Of a DNA stretch of 6,694 bases, positions 1-5,682 are shown in pieces. The notes beneath the pieces were generated by a model that made no database searches, was not told the origin of the DNA, and worked only from the letters and a program-made list of their open reading frames with translations. The stretch comes from an archaeon (GTDB lineage: Archaea; Thermoproteota; Nitrososphaeria; Nitrososphaerales; CADDZS01): positions 1-6,694 of the forward strand of contig JAKAPU010000148.1 in the NCBI GenBank assembly GCA_021806865.1. Reading direction: 5' to 3'. Numbering within the stretch: position 1 is the first letter of the stretch; every line of letters begins with the position of its first letter. Position numbers and translations under genes: made by a program.

Positions 1-9
1 TGTCTGAAG

Positions 10-603
10 TCAGCAGCACGTGATGAGCTCGCATTCCGAAATTTCGTTTGTCCCTATTTTCTTTCCGAGGAATTCATGTTCGTCGGATGACTCGTGCGAG
101 AATAGAAGAGAAAGGTCTTCTGGCACATCGTTGCCGCTTCCTCGATACCCTAGATGATATCTGGTCTTGCCGTCATTTGTGTGTTCAATCCATTTGTCCA
201 AGTATTCTAGGTACTTTCCGAGCTCCGGGAATTTCAGCTGCAGGAGCAGTTCGATATCCTGCTGAGTTGCAGAAGCAACACCAAAGCTGAAAGCGACTTC
301 GAAATCCCAGAAGTTTTCGACCGCTTCCACATCGTAGGCGCCTAAATTAGTGAGCTTGTTGATTTCCGGGCTGAGCTCTTCAGTGTCCCAGACCTCGTCG
401 GACGGAAGGAGTTGAACTTCATTTCTGTCTTTTCTGTAATGGACATGGTTCCTGCCATATTTTCTAACGCATTTCGCGAAAGCCGAAGCAGCTTCTTCCT
501 GACTCGAAAAGGTACCAATCAAAGTATAGTAAATCGAGTGTCCCGATGGGCGGCCTATCCAGAGTTTCAAAAGCAGACCCACCCCCCTTACTATTTCACT
601 CAT
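10..603 (-). CDS. Unknown 197-residue protein
   Basis: The largest product of the small-gene run. Residues 25-60 read as strand, helix, strand (IYYTLIGTF, SSQEEAASAFAKCVRKYG, NHVHYRKD), a beta-alpha-beta start. A second part has a strand (FEVAFSFGVA, 101-110), helix 114-124 and helix 127-140 (ELGKYLEYLDKWIE). The C-terminus is acidic, then ends in CELITCC with three cysteines. No known family is recognised. ATG 603 overlaps the preceding stop by eight bases but lacks a ribosome site. A TTG at 570 (residue 12) is preceded by GGGGGGTG about eight bases away and may be the true start, giving 186 residues. The gene ends nine bases from the window edge, so what follows is unseen. Confidence 0.65.
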   Translation of the reverse strand: MSEIVRGVGLLLKLWIGRPSGHSIYYTLIGTFSSQEEAASAFAKCVRKYGRNHVHYRKDRNEVQLLPSDEVWDTEELSPEINKLTNLGAYDVEAVENFWDFEVAFSFGVASATQQDIELLLQLKFPELGKYLEYLDKWIEHTNDGKTRYHLGYRGSGNDVPEDLSLLFSHESSDEHEFLGKKIGTNEISECELITCC

Positions 604-835
604 GCAAATCTGCTAGAGCAATTGATCTTTGTTCGTTGATAGCCAGCCTGTCCTCTTCGCTGTCAGCATAGAGAACGGAGAGACAGTCAAACAGATGTCG
701 GTCAGTCGTATCCCATTCAGTTGCTTTGATGACCTCCTCGTATAAACCGGGATGGTTTTTGCGAACATTAATCAGCATTTGAAACAACATTTCATTTGCA
801 GTATTCTGCGCTTCTTCTTTTGTAGGGCTGGTCAT
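596..835 (-). CDS. Small helical protein, unknown
   Basis: I start this at the ATG at 835, giving 79 residues beginning MTSPTKEEAQNTANEML. The frame is open to a TTG at 856, but that would overlap the previous gene, and ATG 835 has a GGTG site nine bases before it. The protein is mostly helical: 6-26 (KEEAQNTANEMLFQMLINVRK), 30-38 (GLYEEVIKA), 44-57 (TDRHLFDCLSVLYA) and 60-76 (EEDRLAINEQRSIALADL). Charge is mixed to acidic and no motif is recognised. The size and style match the preceding helical gene and the two could be partners. Its TGA overlaps the ATG of the last gene by eight bases (ATGAGTGA), which suggests reinitiation. Confidence 0.65.
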   Translation of the reverse strand: MTSPTKEEAQNTANEMLFQMLINVRKNHPGLYEEVIKATEWDTTDRHLFDCLSVLYADSEEDRLAINEQRSIALADLHE

Positions 836-849
836 ATCCAAATACACCA

Positions 850-1098
850 CTAACAATCAGCTCGGACAAGCTTATCGCAGTATTCTTCAAACATGTGCAT
901 CATCTCTTGCATTACGACCCGGGCTTCAGCGTCCTTTTCTTTCAGTTCAGCTTCCGTGACGCCGTACGCTTTGTGCAGAATTAGTGTGTTCAGGTCTAGA
1001 AGAACCATGAAGGCGATGCGCTGATCATACTGATCCATGTCCCTGGTCAGATCGAGAATCTGAACGATGTTTTGCGTTAGGGCATTGACATCAGGCAT
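850..1098 (-). CDS. Small all-helical protein
   Basis: An 82-residue protein that appears entirely helical: helix 5-20 (NALTQNIVQILDLTRD), helix 22-45 (DQYDQRIAFMVLLDLNTLILHKA) and helix 48-78 (TEAELKEKDAEARVVMQEMM continuing through FEEYCDKLV). Hydrophobic residues are spaced as in a three-helix bundle rather than as a membrane segment. The methionine-rich third helix (MQEMMHMFEEYC) could mediate oligomerisation. The ATG at 1098 has only a poor ribosome site (GGGCGATCC), so translation may depend on coupling to the upstream gene 30 bases away. The gap contains a small ATTCA direct repeat. No family is recognised. Confidence 0.65.
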   Translation of the reverse strand: MPDVNALTQNIVQILDLTRDMDQYDQRIAFMVLLDLNTLILHKAYGVTEAELKEKDAEARVVMQEMMHMFEEYCDKLVRADC

Positions 1099-1128
1099 GA
1101 AGGATCGCCCGAATTGAATTGAATCAGC

Positions 1129-1470
1129 TCATTCTAGCCCCAGTTCTTCGATTTGATTCTTCGAAAGCTTCCTGTAATCTTTCACCTTGTAATCGAGACT
1201 CCTCGCGATACTCTTAGCTTTCTTGAGTGTTTTTCTCTGATCTGGAGATAGCCTCTTCGGCCAGATGCAGACAACTATCATGTTCTCGTCCTCGAAGGCA
1301 TTGAAACACCACACTTTCTCCTCTTCGCTAGGGTGGTACATTTCCATTCCGATTCCGACATACAGATCGGTTTCGATGCCTGCCTTTTGTAATGCTTTGT
1401 GAAGATTTCCGTACCTGTCCTCTTGGTATTGCTTGACTAACTGCGCTTCTACTACTTTTGGTGTCGTCAT
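1129..1470 (-). CDS. Unknown 113-residue alpha/beta protein
   Basis: The ATG start at 1470 follows a purine-rich but weak site (GAAAGAAAG). The predicted layout is an N-terminal helix (6-30, VVEAQLVKQYQEDRYGNLHK onward), strands at 36-42 (LYVGIGM) and 52-58 (KVWCFNA), and a strongly hydrophobic strand 64-70 (MIVVCIW). Next comes a basic helix 75-92 (SPDQRKTLKKAKSIARS), and the chain ends with a lysine-rich segment (DYKVKDYRKLSKNQ). The basic C-terminal half contrasts with the acidic neighbours and could bind nucleic acid or an acidic partner. No catalytic motif is recognised. It stops 30 bases before the next gene and in the same frame, with no TAA or TAG in the gap. Confidence 0.7.
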   Translation of the reverse strand: MTTPKVVEAQLVKQYQEDRYGNLHKALQKAGIETDLYVGIGMEMYHPSEEEKVWCFNAFEDENMIVVCIWPKRLSPDQRKTLKKAKSIARSLDYKVKDYRKLSKNQIEELGLE

Positions 1471-1520
1471 TTGCTTTCTTTCACTTCTGTGCTTTCATGC
1501 ATGACTAAACCTGTTCGCAT
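1467..1520 (-). CDS. Candidate micro-ORF overlapping the next gene by ATGA
   Basis: Seventeen codons (MRTGLVMHESTEVKESK) end in a TGA that overlaps the ATG of the following gene as ATGA. The coding-like frame actually stays open back to the stop of the preceding gene at 1563 (IRTRFVSLLETIDR before the ATG), with no other standard start. It may be a short leader peptide for coupling, or the remnant of a longer gene. A second ATGA overlap at 1566 opens a competing 13-codon frame (MNQNKICLLTGND) that ends at 1525. There is no strong ribosome site for either. Confidence 0.25.
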   Translation of the reverse strand: MRTGLVMHESTEVKESK

Positions 1521-1562
1521 GCGGTCAATCGTTTCCAGTAAGGAGACAAATCTTGTTCTGAT

Positions 1563-1763
1563 TCATTTTGTTTCCACCTGTTCTATCCCAATCAGTTCTT
1601 GTTCATTCTCTGATTGACAATAGCACTCATGGGCTTCGATAAGGTCTTCAGGTATGTCTCCTTCTCCTGTATCGAAGGGTTGGCGAATTTGTTCCTCAGA
1701 ATTTGCATCAACTATGTCTTCATGAACAAGAGTAGATTTCCATGTAACTTTGTATCTCGGCAT
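1563..1763 (-). CDS. Small acidic beta-rich protein
   Basis: A 66-residue protein counting from the ATG at 1763. A TTG directly before it (1766) is also in frame and is better spaced (7 bases against 10) from AAGGAG, which lies inside the end of the preceding gene; either start changes the protein by one residue. The N-terminus MPRYKVTWKSTLVHEDIVDA reads as a beta-hairpin, followed by a short helix (NSEEQIRQ) and a loop rich in Asp, Glu and Gly. A CYC pair lies at 48-50 and a hydrophobic strand (LIGIEQVE) closes the chain. The order strand, strand, helix, strand is seen in many small single-domain proteins. The family is unknown. It shares its frame with the genes on both sides, separated only by TGA codons. 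Confidence 0.6.
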   Translation of the reverse strand: MPRYKVTWKSTLVHEDIVDANSEEQIRQPFDTGEGDIPEDLIEAHECYCQSENEQELIGIEQVETK

Positions 1764-1769
1764 CAAGAT

Positions 1770-1997
1770 TCAGCTCCTTCCAATGTGCCCCTTCTTGTCA
1801 TTACACGCCGCAATGCGCGCCTGTCTCAATTTCTCAGTGATGATTAGAGCTACTTTCCTGTCAGGATTTTTCTCCAACTGATCCGCTTCAGCTTCTGCAT
1901 CGGTGAGGAGGCTTTCGAGCTCGTCGTCCTCAAGCAAGTCTACATGGAGACGGTTCTCCAGCCACTCCAGTTCGTCCTTCGATAGTTCTACTAACAC
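1770..1997 (-). CDS. Small acidic helical protein
   Basis: A 75-residue protein with a GTG start, the only start possible because TAG lies four codons upstream in frame. The ribosome site (GAGAGGG) is 12 bases away, rather long. The sequence is predicted helical throughout: helix 6-17 (SKDELEWLENRL), an acidic helix 20-45 (LLEDDELESLLTDAEAEADQL), then a more basic one 46-64 (DRKVALIITEKLRQAR). The amphipathic pattern suits a coiled-coil or helical-bundle dimer. It begins 60 bases after the GHKL ATPase ends and heads a run of small genes. Its last codons (GGAAGGAGC) contain the ribosome site of the next gene, so the two are probably coupled. I do not recognise a family. Confidence 0.65.
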   Translation of the reverse strand: MLVELSKDELEWLENRLHVDLLEDDELESLLTDAEAEADQLEKNPDRKVALIITEKLRQARIAACNDKKGHIGRS

Positions 1998-2057
1998 TTT
2001 GTTTTTCTACCCTCTCTTGTTGGTTTTGATTTCGCCAGATCAAAGCTCTTGGCATTA

Positions 2058-4586
2058 TCACTGAACCCCTGTGATTCGAACCGCAGTTGGATAGTACTTT
2101 ACTGCGGTTTTCATCAGCTGCTTCATCTCTCGGGCCTCGTAAACGTTCGACAGTGCGTCCCAGAGCAAGGAAACGAGTCTTTTTCTGCTTCTGCCATCGG
2201 GTGTGATATAGCTCTTCATCATCTTCTGGCTCATTGAAAGGGCCAGGAAGAGGTAATTGATGGCATTCTGGTATTCAGTCCAGTTATCATCGTCCACCTC
2301 CCTGTCATCTGCCCTGAAACTAACGAGAGACCAGATTGTTGACTTGCCGGCGCCCTCAGAATCTGCTCGTCCCTCCGCCCTAACGGTTCCGCAGCACTCC
2401 TTGAGCTTTTGAGCAAGAACTTTGCGGTTTATCACTTGACTGACTTTGAATTCTCTTCCGGAGAGTTTCAGGTATGCTACTGTCGCAAATGTTTCCTCGC
2501 TCGTGGTCGTGCAGATGATTTCATAATCCTTTGGCTTGTAGTGCTCCAAGATCTCGGGATCGCAGAAGTAGAAGACCATGATCTTCTTCTTCTTTCCTAA
2601 AGCCTCCTCGAGGCACACACGACCGACTCCTTTGGTTGCAACAGTGGTGTTCTTTGAAAGAAGGTCCCTGAACTCTTTCTCACTCATTCCTCGCTTGAGC
2701 CACTTGGATTCTTTCGTAACCCCATACTGCCTGATGCAGTACTTCTTGAGTAGATCCACCCACTCCTTCATGTTTCCTTTGATTCTTACAATGTTGGCGC
2801 CTATCTCGGACGGCTTGACCCTGACTGGCTCAACGTTGCCGTAATCATTGTTGGACTTCCAGAGAACGAAATCTTTCTTATTGACTTCCTTTGATCTCGT
2901 CTCTACACCGGCGATCTTGGACCACTCCTTCCCGAGTTCCTTTTTTATTCTGTCCGACTCTGTTTTTGCATCCTTAATTCCGAATTGCTCTGTCAGCAGA
3001 CATTGCAACTGCCTGATTGAGGGAAGATGCTCTGCAAAGCGGTATGATTCATAGGCGCCAGGATACAGAAAGACCAAAGCGTCCGAGTACTTTGTCTTGA
3101 GTATCTTCTGGATCGTTTGCGCTCCCTTTTTTGGAAAAACGAAGTCCTTTTCTGCCCTTGTCAGTTCCCTCGGCATCATGAAGACGTGCTCTGATTTCAG
3201 GACGAGATCCTTGAGATTGTACCCAGTGGAATATCTTGAACGCCAGCGGGAGTGATAAGCTCTGCTTTCTTCCTCTTCTCCGCCGATTGCAGGAATTACA
3301 TCTGTCTGTAGAACATCTCGGACTTGACATGTCTTCGCAGTCAGGAATTCCCGGAGTTTGCTGCTCGGACTGGCAGCCTCGATAATTTCTTTGTATTTTG
3401 AATTCCTGTAATCTGCAAATGATGCTATCTCCATCTCGGCGAATTTTCCTCTGAGATATCTCAGTATTTTTTCGTGGACCGGAGCGTAGAGTCCTTCCTT
3501 GAGCCTCTCCCGATCGGGCGTCGGCTCGAAAGTTGTTTCGTCCTTGAGATTAACGAACCACCAGCTCATTGGGTAGTCTGGTTTGACTTCCCTTTCTTCC
3601 CTGTCGCCGTATTTCAGTGGGGTCTTGAGAGGGATGGTCGCCTCAATAGGCATCTTCAGCAGACGGACTTCTCCATTGTCCGGGTCTATGTTGACTTCAC
3701 CGTGATACGCTCCGCACGGCGCAAGTATGCCGTAGAAGTAAAAGTCACGGTTGTCGAGCTCGAACACAAACTTGGTGATGTCTTTGTTTCCCAATTTTTT
3801 CTCAGCAAATTCTTGAGGAGTGTAGCTGATCTTCTCCTTTCCAGCTTTTGCAACCGTGGACTCGTAGAAGCTGCCGTTGGTGTAGTAGGAAGAGTAGTAT
3901 TTCTTTTCCTTGATGTCTGACGTTACAGTGAGGTAGGTGTCAACATCTGAAAAGCGACACACATCCCTGATTGTCTTTATGAGGTCCTCGAACGAGATAA
4001 TTTTGTGCTTTACAGTGGTGACCTTTCCGCTGTAGGATGTTTCCTCCTCTTCTCTTTCGTCATCTCTGAGAGTAATTGAAACCTTTGTTCCGTATTTTGA
4101 AATCGTTAGTTCATCGTCTGGAATGCGCCTGAAATGCGTCCCTTCGCTACCAATGACGGCGTACTTCTCTCCTGTTTCGCGAGCGTATGTCTCTATTCGA
4201 ATGTCCTTACCGATTGCGGGGTAACTTTTGAGTCCAAAGCCAAACCGGCCGAGCTTTTTCGACGATGTGTTTCCGGACCTCCCGTAGTAGATCAGCTTGT
4301 CAGCAAATGTTTCCTGTGTAATCCCGAGGCTATCGATGCCATGGATGGTGAATTCTCTTTCTTCGGGGTCTATTCTTATCTCGATAGTAGGATTTGCATT
4401 TGAATCGATTTCTTTCGCAGTTAGGGCAGCAGTGAGTTCGTTCGCGAAAAGTTCCCTTACAGCAGATTTCCAGCTTGTGTATATGCCCTCGCTGAGGTAC
4501 TTTATCACAGCCTCGTCTTTGAGGCGTACCTGAATGGTATCATCAGGTGATGCATCTGCAATCTGTTGTTCCGTTTGCAATGTCAT
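2058..4586 (-). CDS. GHKL-family ATPase, rIIA/MORC-like
   Basis: An 842-residue protein with a Bergerat-fold ATPase at its N-terminus. The N box is RELFANELTAAL (44-55) with E45 and N49, the usual catalytic Glu and Mg-binding Asn. The G1 region is IHGIDSLGIT (81-90), where D85 probably contacts adenine although the DxGxG pattern is degenerate. The ATP lid is GRSGNTSSKKLGRFGFGLKSY (102-122), with GxxGxG at 113-118. A GT motif lies at 166-167. A second S5-like transducer domain (about 267-365) ends in FEPTPDRERLK, like the conserved P-x-R-E segment of phage rIIA and MORC proteins. The remaining 460 residues, including an acidic/Arg-Tyr linker (435-456), are unassigned. Known GHKL proteins dimerise on ATP binding and act on DNA or partner proteins. 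The ATG at 4586 follows a modest AAGGGATGA site; the gene ends TGA-TAA. It is somewhat longer than T4 rIIA. Confidence 0.8.
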   Translation of the reverse strand: MTLQTEQQIADASPDDTIQVRLKDEAVIKYLSEGIYTSWKSAVRELFANELTAALTAKEIDSNANPTIEIRIDPEEREFTIHGIDSLGITQETFADKLIYYGRSGNTSSKKLGRFGFGLKSYPAIGKDIRIETYARETGEKYAVIGSEGTHFRRIPDDELTISKYGTKVSITLRDDEREEEETSYSGKVTTVKHKIISFEDLIKTIRDVCRFSDVDTYLTVTSDIKEKKYYSSYYTNGSFYESTVAKAGKEKISYTPQEFAEKKLGNKDITKFVFELDNRDFYFYGILAPCGAYHGEVNIDPDNGEVRLLKMPIEATIPLKTPLKYGDREEREVKPDYPMSWWFVNLKDETTFEPTPDRERLKEGLYAPVHEKILRYLRGKFAEMEIASFADYRNSKYKEIIEAASPSSKLREFLTAKTCQVRDVLQTDVIPAIGGEEEESRAYHSRWRSRYSTGYNLKDLVLKSEHVFMMPRELTRAEKDFVFPKKGAQTIQKILKTKYSDALVFLYPGAYESYRFAEHLPSIRQLQCLLTEQFGIKDAKTESDRIKKELGKEWSKIAGVETRSKEVNKKDFVLWKSNNDYGNVEPVRVKPSEIGANIVRIKGNMKEWVDLLKKYCIRQYGVTKESKWLKRGMSEKEFRDLLSKNTTVATKGVGRVCLEEALGKKKKIMVFYFCDPEILEHYKPKDYEIICTTTSEETFATVAYLKLSGREFKVSQVINRKVLAQKLKECCGTVRAEGRADSEGAGKSTIWSLVSFRADDREVDDDNWTEYQNAINYLFLALSMSQKMMKSYITPDGRSRKRLVSLLWDALSNVYEAREMKQLMKTAVKYYPTAVRITGVQ

Positions 4587-4625
4587 AATCCAGAATCATC
4601 CCTTTCTTTGATGCAGTACGATAAG

Positions 4626-4642
4626 CTCTACTGGGTGTAGAG
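4626..4642. promoter_or_regulatory. Perfect inverted repeat upstream of the GHKL ATPase gene
   Basis: CTCTAC-TGGGT-GTAGAG has perfect 6-bp arms and a 5-base loop and lies 40 to 56 bases upstream of the ATPase start. It may be an operator or a leader hairpin. No strong TATA box is visible between this element and the regulator gene, so the ATPase may be co-transcribed with the regulator or use a weak promoter. Its arms do not match the TTGATT palindrome, so a different binding protein or RNA role is implied. Confidence 0.35.
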
Positions 4643-4659
4643 AATGCTGAATGAATGAA

Positions 4660-4681
4660 CGAGGGACCGTTTTACCCCTCG
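4660..4681 (-). terminator. Perfect inverted repeat just after the winged-helix gene
   Basis: The arms CGAGGG and CCCTCG (6 bp, extendable by one G-U pair) flank a 10-base loop and begin 13 bases after the regulator's TAA. The minus-strand sequence that follows is TTCATTCATTCAG, which is only weakly T-rich. The element could therefore be an intrinsic-like terminator, a transcript-end stabiliser or an attenuator ahead of the ATPase. Archaeal termination usually relies on T-runs rather than hairpins, so the function is uncertain. Confidence 0.35.
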
Positions 4682-4694
4682 CCAGAAGACGAAT

Positions 4695-5078
4695 TTACTT
4701 TACTCTTTTTGTCGCGCCAAAGGCCTTTGGCATGTTTTCCCTCAGTTCGTCCAGTTTTTTCTTTGCCCCTATGAATTCGAGGAATCGGACGCCCGCGTCT
4801 GTAACCGAATACATTGCGAACGATTTCCCGACTCTGTCTTTCGTGAACTCCTTCTTCACGTAGTCGGCTTCCAGCAGTAGGTTGAGGTGATACGCCAGGT
4901 GACTGGGTTTGATCCTCACGGCGTCCGCAAGCTGGTTGTTGAATAGAGGGCCCCTCGTGTAGAGCACCGCGATGATGTCCCTTCGGATTTCGTCAGCAAG
5001 TGCCTTGACCTTAATATCCGCATCTTCACTTATGCTGATGACAGGGGATTGCTGCTGCGGTTCTCGCTGTCTTGACAT
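4695..5078 (-). CDS. ArsR-like winged-helix transcriptional regulator
   Basis: A 127-residue DNA-binding protein. After a polar N-terminal tail (1-20) comes a classic ArsR-type winged helix: first helix 22-40 (ADEIRRDIIAVLYTRG), helix 2 at 47-55 (NNQLADAVR), recognition helix at 57-72 (KPSHLAYHLNLLLEAD), then the wing (VKKEFTKDRVGKSFAMYSVT, 74-93) and a dimerisation-type C-terminal helix. SHLAYHL resembles the 'S-x-LSxHL' signature of the family. No metal-binding CxC is present in the recognition helix, so this is probably not a metal sensor. The C-terminus is basic (GATKRVK). The start is secured by GGAGG nine bases upstream and a TATA box. A palindrome next to the TATA box suggests self-repression. 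It sits between the split NDT-like gene and the GHKL ATPase and is the likely switch for one or both. Confidence 0.85.
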   Translation of the reverse strand: MSRQREPQQQSPVISISEDADIKVKALADEIRRDIIAVLYTRGPLFNNQLADAVRIKPSHLAYHLNLLLEADYVKKEFTKDRVGKSFAMYSVTDAGVRFLEFIGAKKKLDELRENMPKAFGATKRVK

Positions 5079-5087
5079 TTCGATTTT

Positions 5088-5092
5088 CCTCC
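5088..5092 (-). promoter_or_regulatory. Strong GGAGG ribosome binding site
   Basis: GGAGG within AGAAGGAGGAAAA lies nine bases before the ATG at 5078. It is the best ribosome site in the window and fixes the start of the winged-helix gene. Confidence 0.65.
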
Positions 5093-5127
5093 TTCTCCCT
5101 CATTCGAGATCATATTGGTAGAGTTTG

Positions 5128-5136
5128 ATATATAAA
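5128..5136 (-). promoter_or_regulatory. Archaeal TATA box of the winged-helix gene
   Basis: TTTATATAT on the minus strand matches the archaeal TATA consensus. It predicts a transcription start near 5106, about 28 bases before the ATG at 5078, leaving room for a leader that holds the ribosome site. It is the clearest promoter in the window and the main evidence for an archaeal origin. Confidence 0.65.
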
Positions 5137-5140
5137 GTTC

Positions 5141-5153
5141 TTGATTAAATCAA
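5141..5153. promoter_or_regulatory. Perfect 13-bp palindrome, probable operator
   Basis: TTGATT-A-AATCAA has perfect 6-bp arms around one base. It ends four bases upstream of the TATA box of the winged-helix gene and so covers the usual BRE position. A dimeric winged-helix protein bound here would block TBP/TFB assembly, which makes this a good candidate for autoregulation. The AT-rich context raises the odds of a chance palindrome, but the position is apt. Confidence 0.5.
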
Positions 5154-5172
5154 TATTTCTTTATCATTATGC

Positions 5173-5490
5173 TTACGCGACCGTCATCTTCCAAAGGACG
5201 TAATAATCAAGGCTTTCTCTTGCGTACTGTCGGAGTTCCTTTTCGCTGGAAAAAGTGAAGCACTGCCTGTAGTTCCCGCAGAACAACTTGAGCACTTCGT
5301 TGACGTAGCTTCTGCTTTCCTTGTATTGAGAATCTTGAAACACTCTGAATTTGCGTGCTATGTTGTCGTGAACCATGAACATACCAAATTCGAGAATAGG
5401 CCCAACTCCTGCCAAGAGGACAAATATCAAATCAAACTTCTCCGCGAGCATTCTTTCCCCCGCGGCCGTCTCAAGTTTGCTGAATTTCAA
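5173..5490 (-). CDS. C-terminal part of the NDT-like gene, possibly translated alone
   Basis: This 105-residue frame is the uninterrupted 3' part of the split gene. A TTG at 5490 is preceded by a perfect GGAGG (5500-5496) five bases away, so internal initiation is physically plausible. The product would keep the segment with the putative catalytic E34 (GPILEFG, 30-36) and the following strands, but would lack the first strand-loop and helix that form part of the nucleotide pocket in this fold. It is therefore unlikely to be an active enzyme by itself. The hydrophobic stretch 20-40 (DLIFVLLAG...GMFMV) is better explained as core strands than as a membrane segment. The in-frame sequence upstream (5491-5583) is also coding-like, so I favour a remnant of the longer gene over a genuine short one. 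The TAA at 5175-5173 is followed by the regulator's promoter. Confidence 0.5.
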   Translation of the reverse strand: MKFSKLETAAGERMLAEKFDLIFVLLAGVGPILEFGMFMVHDNIARKFRVFQDSQYKESRSYVNEVLKLFCGNYRQCFTFSSEKELRQYARESLDYYVLWKMTVA

Positions 5491-5682
5491 AATGTCCTCC
5501 GCGAACTTTGGCGAGCAACCGGCTTCTTCGAGTTCGAGCCTCAGGGCTTCTCTCGATTCGTAGCCATTGCTGTTCCGGGCAGGTCAAAAAATAAGCAATC
5601 GAGTCTCTGCGATTAATTGAGCCTTCTTCTCCGCGTATGCTCTTCGTACTTCTGCAATGTCAGAGGGTTCTTTGTCTTCCAA
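5173..5682 (-). pseudogene. NDT-like (retron-effector-like) gene split by in-frame TGA
   Basis: One frame runs from TTG at 5682 to TAA at 5173 with a single TGA at 5586-5584 (codon 33). Both sides read as one protein. Before the stop come a helix and a strand (AETRLLIF). After it come PARNSNGYESREALRLELEE, a linker, then a core (FDLIFVLL, GVGPILEFGMF with Glu at codon 98, and a later SRSYV). From memory this order matches nucleoside 2-deoxyribosyltransferase-like effectors linked to some retrons, where a Glu in a G-x-x-x-E-x-G segment is catalytic and the first strand-loop is the nucleotide site. The TGA sits exactly in that loop, where a Gly (GGA) would be one base away. An upstream TAG at 5691-5689 fixes TTG 5682 as the only start; AAAAGGT lies eight bases before it. 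A nonsense mutation is most likely. Leaky readthrough or a base error remain possible. No reverse transcriptase is present. Confidence 0.5.

Noticed and set aside
1111..1125. GAATT-type tandem repeat in the spacer
   Set aside because: It has under three short units, too few to call a functional repeat or iteron.
2065..2095. GGTTCGAATC near the end of the ATPase gene as a tRNA T-arm or attachment site
   Set aside because: The flanking bases do not pair as a T-stem, no acceptor or anticodon arm is present, and the stretch is in-frame coding sequence.
2270..2376. GAGKST near residues 745-750 of the ATPase as a Walker A motif
   Set aside because: The GxxxxGK[ST] spacing fails because the required first Gly is Asp742, and no Walker B follows. 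The GHKL domain already supplies the ATP site.
3474..3920. Plus-strand 148-codon open frame
   Set aside because: It lies wholly antisense to the conserved GHKL/S5-like domains, has no ribosome site or promoter, and its composition is that of a complement shadow.
5584..5586. Selenocysteine at the in-frame TGA
   Set aside because: The position is in a strand-loop where Gly is expected, no homologous Cys or redox role is suggested, and I saw no SECIS-like hairpin after the gene. Pyrrolysine is excluded because it uses TAG.
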